This document shows, piece after piece, positions 1 through 7,011 of a stretch of DNA of 10,102 nt. Below the pieces are notes generated by a model. It had not been told where the DNA came from, did not search any database, and saw nothing but the letters and a program-made list of their open reading frames with translations. Made by a program: the position numbers and the translations under genes. Where the stretch lies: the NCBI GenBank assembly GCA_002345205.1, contig DDVI01000088.1, forward strand, positions 1-10,102, read 5' to 3'. This stretch comes from Bdellovibrionaceae bacterium UBA2316. GTDB taxonomy: Bacteria; Bdellovibrionota; Bdellovibrionia; Bdellovibrionales; Bdellovibrionaceae. The stretch's first letter is position 1. The number at the start of each line of letters is the position of its first letter.

Positions 1-1
1 G

Positions 2-115
2 CAGGATCAAGATGAAATGGTTATAGAGCTTCGATCTTATTTAAAAAAGAATCAGAAAAATCCAGAGAAAATAAAGAATTTTTTCCAAGCGGAAAAAGTC
101 AAGTACGCAGCTTAA
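2..115 (+). CDS. C-terminal end of an unrecognised upstream protein (partial)
   Basis: An open frame enters from the left edge and ends at TAA 113-115, giving 37 charged residues (it begins QDQDEMVIELRSYLKK and ends KVKYAA). I do not recognise a family. It is in the same frame as the DGR target that follows, separated only by this stop. A competing reading exists: the next frame, open from about position 75 to beyond 150, has a lysine/arginine-rich stretch followed by the hydrophobic run SIYAAVLVIS. That could be the lost signal peptide of the target gene, in which case this 37-residue frame would be a shadow. The sequence does not decide between the two. Confidence 0.35.
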   Translation, partial: QDQDEMVIELRSYLKKNQKNPEKIKNFFQAEKVKYAA

Positions 116-196
116 ACAGTCAATCTATGCTGCAGTCTTGGTAATAAGTCACAACTGGGTCAAACGGCACTTCCAAATTGCACTGAGGATCAAGTC

Positions 197-1621
197 TTGG
201 GTGCTGATTGTACAGCGGTTGCGGGTAAGATTGTAACCGGCGCACAGGGAAACAATATTACATCCTGGAGCAATGCGGGATCGGGGACGACGGTCAGCGG
301 TAGTATTCCGGATGGGTATTATCAAGCAAAGCAATGTAGTTTTGAAGATTTAGATTTAACACCAGCCAATATTGCAAATGGTGTGAATATTTTTGGAGTT
401 TTAGGAACAGCTTCTGGTCCCTATGCCGCGTGTACGGATGATGCCTTAAATGCGGCTCAATGTTCGACTGCGGCAAGCAGGTATGTGTACACAGCAAGCT
501 ATGGCGGACGAAGTGCCACGTGTTCAGCAGGACTCAACGCAGCTGCATGCTGGACGAACGCAATTAATCAGTACACGACAGGAACAGCAGGCGCCAATGT
601 GAATGGTGCTGATGGATCGCTGTCAGCGACAATTCCAACGGGGTATTATGCGGGAACTGAAACAGCCACAATGAGTGATACGGATTTAGCGGCAGGTAAC
701 ATTAGGTCAGGCGTAAATATATTCGGAACGACTGGAACATTTACAGGAACCTTTGCGCTCAATATGGCGTCAACTCAGCACCGTGATAGGACAACAACTC
801 AAGTCAGTGTGCACGCGGAGAGCACCACGAATGCAGCGACGGCGTATACAAACAGCGGAGCCGGTTACCGGGCTGTGCCTTCGATTGCAAAAGACGATGA
901 TGGTTATACTGGAACAAGTCATAGGCCTGTGAATCGAACAGGGTGGAGCACAACAACCTGTGGTATGGCTGGTGCAACAATTGATCTTCGAATTGCAGAT
1001 TGTGCCGCCGTATTTACAACAGAGGCCACCTGGGATGGATCCACTAAAGGGAATGCAGGACAAGGTACTTGGCGTTTAGTCACTAGAACAGGTGATCTAT
1101 CATCTGCAAAGGGGCGTGAGGTGTGGCGAGATGAGCGAACCAAATTACTTTGGTCCTCTAAAGTAGGAACAGCGATGAATTGGTGCCGGGCGAGTGGAAG
1201 TAATTTTATTACGAATAATCCAACGGCAGAAGATGACCCCAGTGATTACTGTGACAATGCGACTTATCAGAACACAGGAACGGGGCCCGCGACAAAAGCG
1301 GTCAGTGCCTGTTTTGAAGATGGTGAAAATTATTTTACAACGAGCCACGCAAGTATTGATAACGCCGGGAAGGCGGGTCTTAACTTAAGTTCGACTCCCG
1401 TGGTCGCATGGAGATTGCCGACAATTCATGACTATCATATCGCCGAGGCCAATGGAATACGGTTTGTTATGCCGGACATGCTCGCAAATGGAGCTGTCGA
1501 GTGGTCGTCTTCCGTTGTTTCGGGCGATCGTCTCTATGCGTGGTACTTCGACTCGGGCAATGGCAGCGTGAACTACAACTTTCGTTTCAGTACGACGGCC
1601 GCCAGGTGCGTGGGCCGCTGA
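197..1621 (+). CDS. DGR target: mosaic surface protein with C-terminal DUF1566 lectin-like domain
   Basis: Numbering is from the TTG at 197. The frame is open back to 116 and still looks protein-like there (GQTALPNCTEDQV), so TTG 197 is a formal start only and the true N-terminus, probably with a signal peptide, is missing or frameshifted. Residues 34-74 and 143-184 are two copies of a module with IPxGYY ... NIxxGVNIFGxxGT, a type seen in phage tail-fibre and bacterial adhesin-like proteins. Residues from about 300 to 474 match DUF1566 (WRDERTKLLW, WRLPT, ending AARCVGR), a C-type-lectin/FGE-like fold used as a DGR scaffold. The last 40 residues are encoded by the VR. Residues predicted to be diversified include 443-444, 446-447, 462 and 464-465. 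The likely role is a ligand-binding surface protein. Avd lies 92 bases downstream. The domain call is strong; location and ligand are inference. Confidence 0.85.
   Translation: MGADCTAVAGKIVTGAQGNNITSWSNAGSGTTVSGSIPDGYYQAKQCSFEDLDLTPANIANGVNIFGVLGTASGPYAACTDDALNAAQCSTAASRYVYTASYGGRSATCSAGLNAAACWTNAINQYTTGTAGANVNGADGSLSATIPTGYYAGTETATMSDTDLAAGNIRSGVNIFGTTGTFTGTFALNMASTQHRDRTTTQVSVHAESTTNAATAYTNSGAGYRAVPSIAKDDDGYTGTSHRPVNRTGWSTTTCGMAGATIDLRIADCAAVFTTEATWDGSTKGNAGQGTWRLVTRTGDLSSAKGREVWRDERTKLLWSSKVGTAMNWCRASGSNFITNNPTAEDDPSDYCDNATYQNTGTGPATKAVSACFEDGENYFTTSHASIDNAGKAGLNLSSTPVVAWRLPTIHDYHIAEANGIRFVMPDMLANGAVEWSSSVVSGDRLYAWYFDSGNGSVNYNFRFSTTAARCVGR
296..418 (+). repeat. First IPxGYY...GVNIFGxxGT protein module
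   Basis: This codes for target residues 34-74, beginning SGSIPDGYY and ending GVNIFGVLGTASG. It pairs with the second copy at 623-748. The copies keep their spacing and the anchors GYY, DL, NI, GVNIFG and GT, while the DNA has diverged. They are tandem structural modules of one protein rather than a recent duplication. Confidence 0.7.
623..748 (+). repeat. Second IPxGYY...GVNIFGxxGT protein module
   Basis: This codes for target residues 143-184, beginning SATIPTGYY and ending GVNIFGTTGTFTG, and is the counterpart of 296-418. The segment between the copies (residues 75-142) is cysteine-containing and alanine/threonine-rich. After this copy the protein changes to a region leading into DUF1566. 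Confidence 0.7.
1501..1620 (+). repeat. DGR variable region (VR) with 3' initiation-of-mutagenic-homology segment
   Basis: This is the 3' end of the target gene, matched to the TR at 2302-2370. Positions 1592-1620 are a GC-rich segment identical to the TR except for G1610 versus T2357; by position and composition this is the IMH. Upstream, the TR block aac aat cgt aac aat aligns with two VR places. At 1523-1537 the VR reads ggc gat cgt ctc tat (6 of 8 A positions changed). At 1577-1591 it reads aac ttt cgt ttc agt (5 of 8 changed). At neither site is any of the 7 non-A template positions changed. This is the adenine-specific signature of DGR mutagenic retrohoming. The 5' arm (1501 to about 1522) matches the TR with a few non-A differences, which suggests drift. 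Confidence 0.85.
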
Positions 1622-1655
1622 GGCGTGGATGGTATGATTGGATGATTTGATTATT

Positions 1656-1695
1656 CCTCAAGCTGTTCGCTTGAGGTGGCGGCTAGTAGCCGCCA
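1656..1695 (+). other. Two adjoining 8-bp perfect hairpins just after the VR
   Basis: Hairpin 1 has stem cctcaagc (1656-1663), loop tgttc and stem gcttgagg (1669-1676). Hairpin 2 starts at the next base: tggcggct (1677-1684), loop agt, agccgcca (1688-1695). They begin 35 bases after the target stop codon. A hairpin or cruciform just downstream of the IMH is a known DGR target-recognition element, as in the Bordetella phage BPP-1 system. There is no T-run, so a simple intrinsic terminator is less likely. Two stems in tandem is an unusual form. Confidence 0.7.
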
Positions 1696-1713
1696 TTACA
1701 ATTTGGACAAAAC

Positions 1714-2070
1714 ATGGCTCGTTTTAAGCATCTTGAGATCTATCAACAGTCCTATAAATTTACTCGCGAAATTTACCGCATAAAAATGAAGCTTCCAAAG
1801 ACGTTAAGATACGATCTCGGCGAAAAGACGCTCAGCTCTGCGTTAAAAATAAATAGGGGAATTGTGGTTGCCAACGGCTCTAAAGAAAAAGTTAAAGTAC
1901 TGCTTCAGATTTCTTTAGAAATTGAAACTCTTTGGATTTTTACAAGAATGATGTTTGATTTTCAGGGGATTAGTCGCGGCGAATTTGAAGTTATATCGGA
2001 ATTGTTCTCAGGGTTATCTAAACAGAATAGTTCCTGGCTTAAATGGTCTCGTGATCAAGCAAAAAAATAG
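1714..2070 (+). CDS. avd: DGR accessory variability determinant (Avd-type four-helix bundle)
   Basis: The 118-residue protein has the length, helical character and basic charge of bAvd/S23-like four-helix bundles. Family-like features include FKHLEIYQQSYKFTREIY near the N-terminus, LPKTLRYDLGEK (about residues 27-38), an IVVANGSKEK segment (about 50-59) and a C-terminal half rich in helix-forming residues. In studied DGRs, Avd forms a pentameric barrel that binds the reverse transcriptase and is needed for cDNA synthesis from TR RNA. The order target-VR, avd, TR is the usual one. No strong ribosome-binding site precedes ATG 1714. The frame is intact although its partner RT is absent here. Without the VR/TR context it could be confused with other four-helix-bundle (S23-like) proteins. 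Confidence 0.8.
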   Translation: MARFKHLEIYQQSYKFTREIYRIKMKLPKTLRYDLGEKTLSSALKINRGIVVANGSKEKVKVLLQISLEIETLWIFTRMMFDFQGISRGEFEVISELFSGLSKQNSSWLKWSRDQAKK

Positions 2071-2144
2071 CAGTCAATTGATCAAAAACAAAATTGCCAT
2101 TGTTGATTTCATCAAGTACAAGTCTTTCGGGGTTTCGGTCAGAG

Positions 2145-2170
2145 CCTGTTTTTTTGATTGAAAAAACAGG
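2145..2170. other. A/T-rich hairpin after avd
   Basis: cctgtttttt (2145-2154) pairs with aaaaaacagg (2161-2170) across a 6-base loop: 10 perfect base pairs, mostly A-T. It lies 75 bases after avd. It could be a weak transcript end for avd or part of the TR RNA leader. Confidence 0.45.
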
Positions 2171-2198
2171 GAGTACCAAATTCTTCCACGGGAGTCCT

Positions 2199-2222
2199 CT
2201 TGGATTTTTTAAATAATCCAAG
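2199..2222. other. 8-bp hairpin between avd and TR
   Basis: cttggatt (2199-2206) pairs perfectly with aatccaag (2215-2222) across an 8-base A/T loop. It lies about 80 bases upstream of the TR and may fold in the non-coding TR transcript. No gene is visible between avd and the TR. Confidence 0.4.
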
Positions 2223-2301
2223 TTATAAGCTACGAATCCAGATTCGCCTCGATAAGTGGCCCTTCTGGAGGGGTGTGAAAAAGGACACTTTTGAATTGTT
2301 T

Positions 2302-2370
2302 GTGGTCGTCCTCGGTCGTTTCGAACAATCGTAACAATACGACGGCCGCCAGGTGCTTGGGCCGCTGGGC
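2302..2370 (+). repeat. DGR template repeat (TR), internally deleted by 54 bp
   Basis: The TR starts with gtggtcgtcctcggtcgttt, matching the VR 5' arm. It continues with the A-rich block aacaatcgtaacaat (2324-2338) and ends in the IMH-like segment acgacggccgccaggtgc plus ttgggccgctg. A at the mutable positions marks this copy as template rather than a second VR. From the 5' match to the end of gccgctg it is 66 bases against 120 in the VR. The 54-base difference equals the spacing between the two VR copies of the A-rich block (1523 and 1577), as expected if an ancestral TR carried the block twice and recombined between copies. The non-coding TR is normally transcribed and copied by the DGR RT; none is encoded here. 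Confidence 0.8.
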
Positions 2371-3335
2371 TTGGAAGTAAAACACTTCTTTCCAGTTAAA
2401 TTTGAGACTGCGTGCATGCGATTTTGAATCGACGACGGTGGCAAAACTCAATGTTGTAAAAAAGGTTTCAATATTATGCTGGTTTAAAATACGTCGCGCA
2501 GACTGTTCGTCGCGAGCCGTCCAAAGATGTATTTTGTAACCGAACCCATGAAGCTTTAAAAACAAATCCTGAACACCTTCAAATAACGTGTATGAAAATC
2601 GGTTGGAAACATCACCCCATATTTGGATGGCGTGATTTTTCTTAATCGGACAGGTGACTTCAAATGCCGTAAACAATTTTGAAAATTCTGGATGAAAATT
2701 TTAATCGATTCTGCTAACGTGACGTTACGATTCAGAACTGAACTGAAGACGGTGCGATTGATTTCGTAAATATTTCCACGCGATTCAATTAAAGTTCCGT
2801 CGAAGTCAAAAATGATGTCAGTGATGTTTGCTTCTTCAATTTCAATAATTCGATCCAGCGGATGATGATGAAATTTAATTTGCTTATGTTTTAACTTAAG
2901 ACAAAGCTCTGGATTTAAAATGGGATTTCCGGACGTTTGAAATGAAACGTGGGGATACTTTGCTGTGAACTGCTCGAAACATTCATCAATTAAAAACTCG
3001 GCGTGTTCGAAGCCTGTCAAATAGTGGGTGCCTGATTTTGGAAACGGAAGTTCCAGTAGCCAAACTGTATGTGAAGGCGTGCAAAAAGGTTTATTCAATT
3101 TGAAAGTACAGATTGGACGTCCGTTAACCAAGGCTTCGGTCAGCAATTTGCCGTGTTTTAAAAGCTCCGTTTTGTAGTCGCCATATTCACCAGGCGTGGC
3201 CACACGAAAACATAAATGATCACAGGTTAAATTTTGTACGGGGATTGATAGTTCGGTAGCTTCATTAACTAACGACGTTAAAAAGTGTTCGCCATCTAAT
3301 TTAAACTGACTGTAATTAAATTCATTTTTTTTCAT
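2371..3335 (-). pseudogene. YecM-like VOC domain fused to HAD phosphatase, frameshifted and truncated
   Basis: The protein starts at ATG 3335. Residues 1 to about 165 match YecM (a vicinal-oxygen-chelate, predicted metal-binding fold): CDHLCFRV, NGRPICTFKLNKPF, LELPFP, GFEHAEF and KFHHHPLDR. A HAD domain follows with motif I (IIFDFDGTLIESRG). The frame is lost near 2682-2685 and resumes one frame over with FTAFEVTCPIKKN, motif II-like LWTARDE and a motif III lysine region (SKSHARSLKF). One missing base in the run at 2682-2685 would explain it. Motif IV (GDxxxD) is absent: after FNWKEVFYF the frame reads antisense through the TR to a stop at 2230, so the real C-terminus is gone. The truncation abuts the DGR, as if one deletion removed both the RT and the HAD end. 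YecM-HAD is an uncommon fusion and its function is unknown. Confidence 0.7.
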
Positions 3336-3413
3336 ACCGGTTTAGTATCAAAAAGTCACGGTGATGGAAATTACAATTAACTTACTTAAAAAGTAACTAA
3401 CTATGACGTTAGC

Positions 3414-5828
3414 TTAACCGCCATTTATGGGATAGGCATACATGATAACGTTTGTGACATCGCCATTTTGAAAAGTACAGGTACCGTTTGATTTATAGTC
3501 GCCTTCGCCTTGGTACGCACCAAAGTTAGGGGAGTAAAGGCATTCTTCATCCGATTCACATAAAGTGTTATCATTTCCGATACCATCGCCATAGATTTCC
3601 GTGGCGTTAATAAGAAACGTATGAGGTGAGGGGTGAGAATCAGCAATTACCTTACTGCCATGAACCGCAGCGGGGCAAAGGGCCCCTGCCGTAAATGCAT
3701 CATTTGCATTTAAGCCATCGCCGCTTTTGTTATTGATTAATGTGTCTCCATTGCGCACGCGAAAATCCTTCAAGACGCAGTTTCCAGAATCGCATTGATT
3801 GTATGTTAGTGAAGACCAAGAACGAAAGTTATTTTCAAAGTTTAACCAGTCTGAAATTGATGTCCAAACTATTGGACTAGCGGAACCGTGGGCATTGATG
3901 CTGTCCGTGGCGATCGTACCTAAGAGTGAATTGGGTGTTGCAAAAGGGTAGTATACCCAGTTTGCATCGGAACTATTTAAATTACCACATGTGTTGTCTA
4001 CGACTCCGGGATTAGCCCCACTGTTGAATACCCGGCAGCGAGACGTGGTGTTTGTGCTATCATCAATCAAAATATTATTCGTAAATTTTGTTTCATTTGA
4101 ACCATTAAATTCAAAACCGACTGTATAGTCGTATAGACGTCTAACTGCGACTTGAGAAAAAGTCAGATATGTTGAATTTGTGATATAAATTTCGTTTGTG
4201 CTGGTGCTTGAAAAAAATTGATTCACAAGAGCGTTATTCGAACTGTCGAATTCGATTGAGGAGTCATTATTGGCCGACGTAATGTGGGTGATTACTTGGT
4301 TTTGGCCTAAAACTCTCAAGGAACCTGAATTTGTGGCTAAAACTTTGCCCAGAATATTATTGTTGCCATGCATTCGTATGGTATTTGCTGACCAGTTATT
4401 TATATGGATGTCCTGAAGAATATTATAGTTGCAATCAGACTCCAAATTTATGGCAGAATACCATGACGTGGCTCGCATAAACGAAAATTTGAAATTATTG
4501 ATTCTATTATAGTTGGCATTTTGAATCCACAAGACCCCGAAACCAGTGCCTCCCTTAATTTCTACATCTGATATACTGTTATAGTTTGAATCGTGAATTA
4601 ATATACTTACGTCTTCTCCGCCATCGTCGACGCGAATTTTGTTTAATCGGGAAAATGAAGTAAGACCGTAAATGACTATATGATCAACGTTTCCACCTAG
4701 ACCTGTGAACGCACCTTCGACCCACTGATATTTTTGGCTACCTGAACAAACTAAAACTTTATAGTCTGGAGAACTAACTTCGCCGGAAGCTTCATTGCAG
4801 TTTGCGGAATTGCCACCGTAGGTAACTTTGCTACCATTTTTTACAACGATAGCCAGGCTGTCTTGATTTATATTAAAGCCATACGACGTGATAGAACTTG
4901 GAATCGTCAGAATAGTTCCAGCTTGGTAACCAGTCAGAACTTGCGTCGCCGCCGTTGAATCGGGGGCGGGGACAATTGGGTTTTCCGTGGTTGTATTCCA
5001 CCACTTGGCACTGACACTGGCCATAATCGCTGTGTTGTTTGACTTCACGGTCACATAATTATTAAGCCAATCATTGTTAGTAAAATCAATAAGGTCAGAG
5101 AGTCCTTTTCCAGATTTTAAACTAACGGAATAAAATGTGGCGACGCCTGCGCTTACATTGCAGAGCCAATCAAATGCTCCTAGGTAGTCTGTAAGAGTTA
5201 AACCCGCACACGTAGTGTAACCGGTCACGATAACTTTAAGTTTGTCTCCGGCGTGAATGCACGCTTCGGTAGATCCGGTTTCGTTGCCTACGCACGCCGT
5301 GTCCGGTTGGTTAAAAAAACGAGTTCCTCCGTTGTTTCCTTTAATATATGAAAGCCATTTGGCTCCGTTAGTTGGATACGTCTTATCGACGGTAACTGCG
5401 GGAAGTGGGGCGACGTCGTTATCTAGAACTGTAAAGGACACCGAACTCGTTCCTAGTTCCATGTTCGTTAAAGCACATGAAATGTTAACTGAGAACGTTT
5501 CATCGCCTTGGACAATTAAATCATCAATAGTTACGAATGGTATTGAGATAGACTCAGAACCAGCAGGAATAAGCGCCGTTGTTGGGGCCGAGGAAAACCG
5601 CGTGAGCCCCGAGGTACCACCCGTTACTGAAAATTGAATTAAGGTGTCGGTCGTGGATTTACTATCTAAATTAAGATCGAGAATGAAACTGTTGCCTTCG
5701 ATTAAACTCGAAGCAGAAATCTGTGCAACTAAAGTGATTTTATTTTCGACAGTTAAAGATTTTTGTTCAAGATGGGTGATCTTGCTATTTAAAAAGCAAC
5801 CCGTACTCAGTATAGTACAAGTACATTG
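3414..5828 (-). CDS. Large Calx-beta plus right-handed beta-helix surface protein (5' end uncertain)
   Basis: The frame is open from the stop at 5829-5831 to TAA at 3414-3416, about 804 codons. The first ATG (5462) would cut off a Calx-beta domain that is clearly coded upstream (GDETFSVNIS continuing into SSVSFTVLDND), so that start is wrong. Further upstream is ILSTGCFLNS, a possible lipobox with no start codon in frame. A GTG at 5869 lies one base out of frame, so the signal peptide may be frameshifted or lost. The middle of the protein has repeated rungs such as SNYNSISDVEI, ANYNRINNFKF and CNYNILQDIHI, typical of parallel beta-helix (PbH1) folds with Asn ladders. The C-terminus is cysteine-containing. 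The likely role is a surface-anchored adhesin or carbohydrate-binding protein; the ligand is unknown. It faces left, 78 bases from the YecM-HAD gene. Confidence 0.75.
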   Translation of the reverse strand, partial: QCTCTILSTGCFLNSKITHLEQKSLTVENKITLVAQISASSLIEGNSFILDLNLDSKSTTDTLIQFSVTGGTSGLTRFSSAPTTALIPAGSESISIPFVTIDDLIVQGDETFSVNISCALTNMELGTSSVSFTVLDNDVAPLPAVTVDKTYPTNGAKWLSYIKGNNGGTRFFNQPDTACVGNETGSTEACIHAGDKLKVIVTGYTTCAGLTLTDYLGAFDWLCNVSAGVATFYSVSLKSGKGLSDLIDFTNNDWLNNYVTVKSNNTAIMASVSAKWWNTTTENPIVPAPDSTAATQVLTGYQAGTILTIPSSITSYGFNINQDSLAIVVKNGSKVTYGGNSANCNEASGEVSSPDYKVLVCSGSQKYQWVEGAFTGLGGNVDHIVIYGLTSFSRLNKIRVDDGGEDVSILIHDSNYNSISDVEIKGGTGFGVLWIQNANYNRINNFKFSFMRATSWYSAINLESDCNYNILQDIHINNWSANTIRMHGNNNILGKVLATNSGSLRVLGQNQVITHITSANNDSSIEFDSSNNALVNQFFSSTSTNEIYITNSTYLTFSQVAVRRLYDYTVGFEFNGSNETKFTNNILIDDSTNTTSRCRVFNSGANPGVVDNTCGNLNSSDANWVYYPFATPNSLLGTIATDSINAHGSASPIVWTSISDWLNFENNFRSWSSLTYNQCDSGNCVLKDFRVRNGDTLINNKSGDGLNANDAFTAGALCPAAVHGSKVIADSHPSPHTFLINATEIYGDGIGNDNTLCESDEECLYSPNFGAYQGEGDYKSNGTCTFQNGDVTNVIMYAYPINGG

Positions 5829-6021
5829 CTAACTAGGCGTAGTGAGGATTGAAACGGGAATATCTGCACATATAATATATCGGCAAAATATTTTAAATTT
5901 GCAGTTTCAAAATGAGATTTCGGATCAAATACGACTTTTTTGCTCAAGTGTTTCAAATTGAGAGCCGCCTTAGTGATAATTTATATTTCAATGACTGAAT
6001 GAATAAGACTTAATGGTGATT

Positions 6022-6697
6022 TTATAATTTATTAACTAGGCGGAGGTGCCTTTGTTTCACCGGCGCGAGTGTAATTCCCGAGTTTTGCTCGCGATAGATA
6101 TGAACACAAATGAACAGACTCGCAATGGCCGCAAAAAAACACCACACCGAGGTCACGGCATATTTCCACGCGAAAACGGCTATTAATAAGCCCGAGAAGA
6201 TGAGTGCACCGGCGTGTTTAATCCAGCGGTGGGTCGAAATAAAAAACGGCATGCATGTTGGGAGGAAAAAACGATGCCGTGTTTTTTTCGAACGAGTAGT
6301 TCAAGCACTGGCCAACAATTTCACTGCGAGGTCGTCCCGTGGCAATCACGTACAAAGCAACGACCGCAAAAAATAACCCCATGCCTTGGCAGACGCGAAG
6401 ACCTAGCTTTCGATTTTTTGCAGTCTCCATGTGTAAGATCGCTCCCGGAATCCAGGCGGGCCAAATGACGAAGGCGACAGAGATAAACGCGATAACGGCG
6501 GCCAAGTGCCATTGTTGAAGTAAGCTGTTTTGGAGGGTTAACCAAACCATGCCTTCGGCGGCCTGTTGGGCTCCAAAGATCAGCGGTAGGGCGACGAACC
6601 AACGCTGGTGATGATATTTATTCACGTACAGGGCGGTGGCTCCGGTTGTGGCAAGAATGGCGGACGACGTTAAGCTAGCTGTGGCAGAAAAACACAT
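6022..6697 (-). pseudogene. MCFSATAS-type multi-pass membrane protein (DUF6629-like), frameshifted
   Basis: The start is ATG 6697, preceded by gagagga 4 bases upstream. The N-terminal MCFSATASL and the QQAAEGMVWL segment are the hallmark of this uncharacterised membrane family. Hydrophobic segments lie at about residues 9-24, 33-53, 62-86 and 105-120. The first frame ends after FYFDPPLD at 6218. The family's C-terminal part (TCMPFFISTHRWIKHAG, then two hydrophobic segments including VWCFFAAIASLFICV) continues in another frame to 6022. Removing one A from the A6 run at 6266-6271 restores a single frame of about 224 residues through SFFLPTCMPFF. It is either a fresh frameshift or a sequencing indel. 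The function of the family is unknown. Confidence 0.65.
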
Positions 6698-6885
6698 AAA
6701 ATCCTCTCAGAATGATTAATTTAAAGCTGAGTCCTAAATCGGTGCAGACAGGAAGACGAGTAGCAAATAGAAAGCCGCAGCTTCATTTTTACGCATTTTA
6801 ATGAAAAACTTAGAAAGAATCGGTTTACCCGTGGACAAATAAAAAGACCTGAGGCATATCATTAGCTTAGATATCAATCTAATGT

Positions 6886-6925
6886 GGTCGCGTAGCTCAG
6901 CTGGATAGAGCAACTGCCTTCTAAG
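6886..6925 (+). pseudogene. 5' half of a tRNA-Arg(UCU), cut at the anticodon loop
   Basis: GGTCGCG (acceptor 5' strand), TA, GCTC-AGCTGGATA-GAGC (D arm), then ACTGC and the loop CTTCTAA with anticodon TCT. The expected 3' anticodon strand GCAGT is not there: after CTTCTAAG the sequence becomes tcccaaaaactgac. No matching acceptor 3' strand (CGCGACC) follows. Positions 6944-6962 look vaguely like a T arm but do not pair. The break lies where tyrosine integrases often cross over in tRNA genes, and an integrase gene starts 87 bases later. Confidence 0.65.
6917..6925 (+). other. Candidate attachment core CCTTCTAAG
   Basis: This 9-base anticodon-loop sequence occurs at the break in the tRNA-Arg half-gene and again at 8348-8356 in the intact tRNA-Arg, flanking the integrase gene in direct orientation. 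Anticodon loops are common crossover sites for tyrosine integrases. Because both copies are tRNA-Arg(UCU) loops, the match could be simple homology. Confidence 0.35.
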
Positions 6926-7011
6926 TCCCAAAAACTGACAAGTTCAAAGTCCAATTCCACCGAAATATCAATCGTTTAGCCTTTTGTGCTGGATAAAACT
7001 TAGGTCCAAAG

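Noticed and set aside
2230..2370. Minus-strand reading of the HAD gene continuing to a stop at 2230.
   Set aside because: This part is the antisense of the template repeat and lacks HAD motif IV, so it is read-through rather than true protein.
5257..5832. + strand open frames of 126 and 62 codons.
   Set aside because: They are antisense to the Calx-beta coding region, which has the recognisable domain signature.
5836..5855. ggcgtagtgaggattgaaac resembles the 3' end of many CRISPR repeats (GGATTGAAAC).
   Set aside because: There is only one copy with no spacer-repeat periodicity, and no cas genes are in the window.
5831..6042. aactaggcg repeated at 5831 and 6034.
   Set aside because: A 9-base match with unrelated flanks, and one copy is at the 3' end of a gene; it is probably chance.
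6110..6468. Two + strand open frames opposite the DUF6629-like gene.
   Set aside because: They are antisense to clear family motifs on the minus strand and show no domain of their own.
6884..6962. Reading 6884-6962 as a complete tRNA, since the length is right and gtgg...ccac ends could pair.
   Set aside because: The anticodon stem and T stem do not pair, and the acceptor fits only four bases. The 5' half aligns with a tRNA-Arg starting at 6886, so it is a broken gene.
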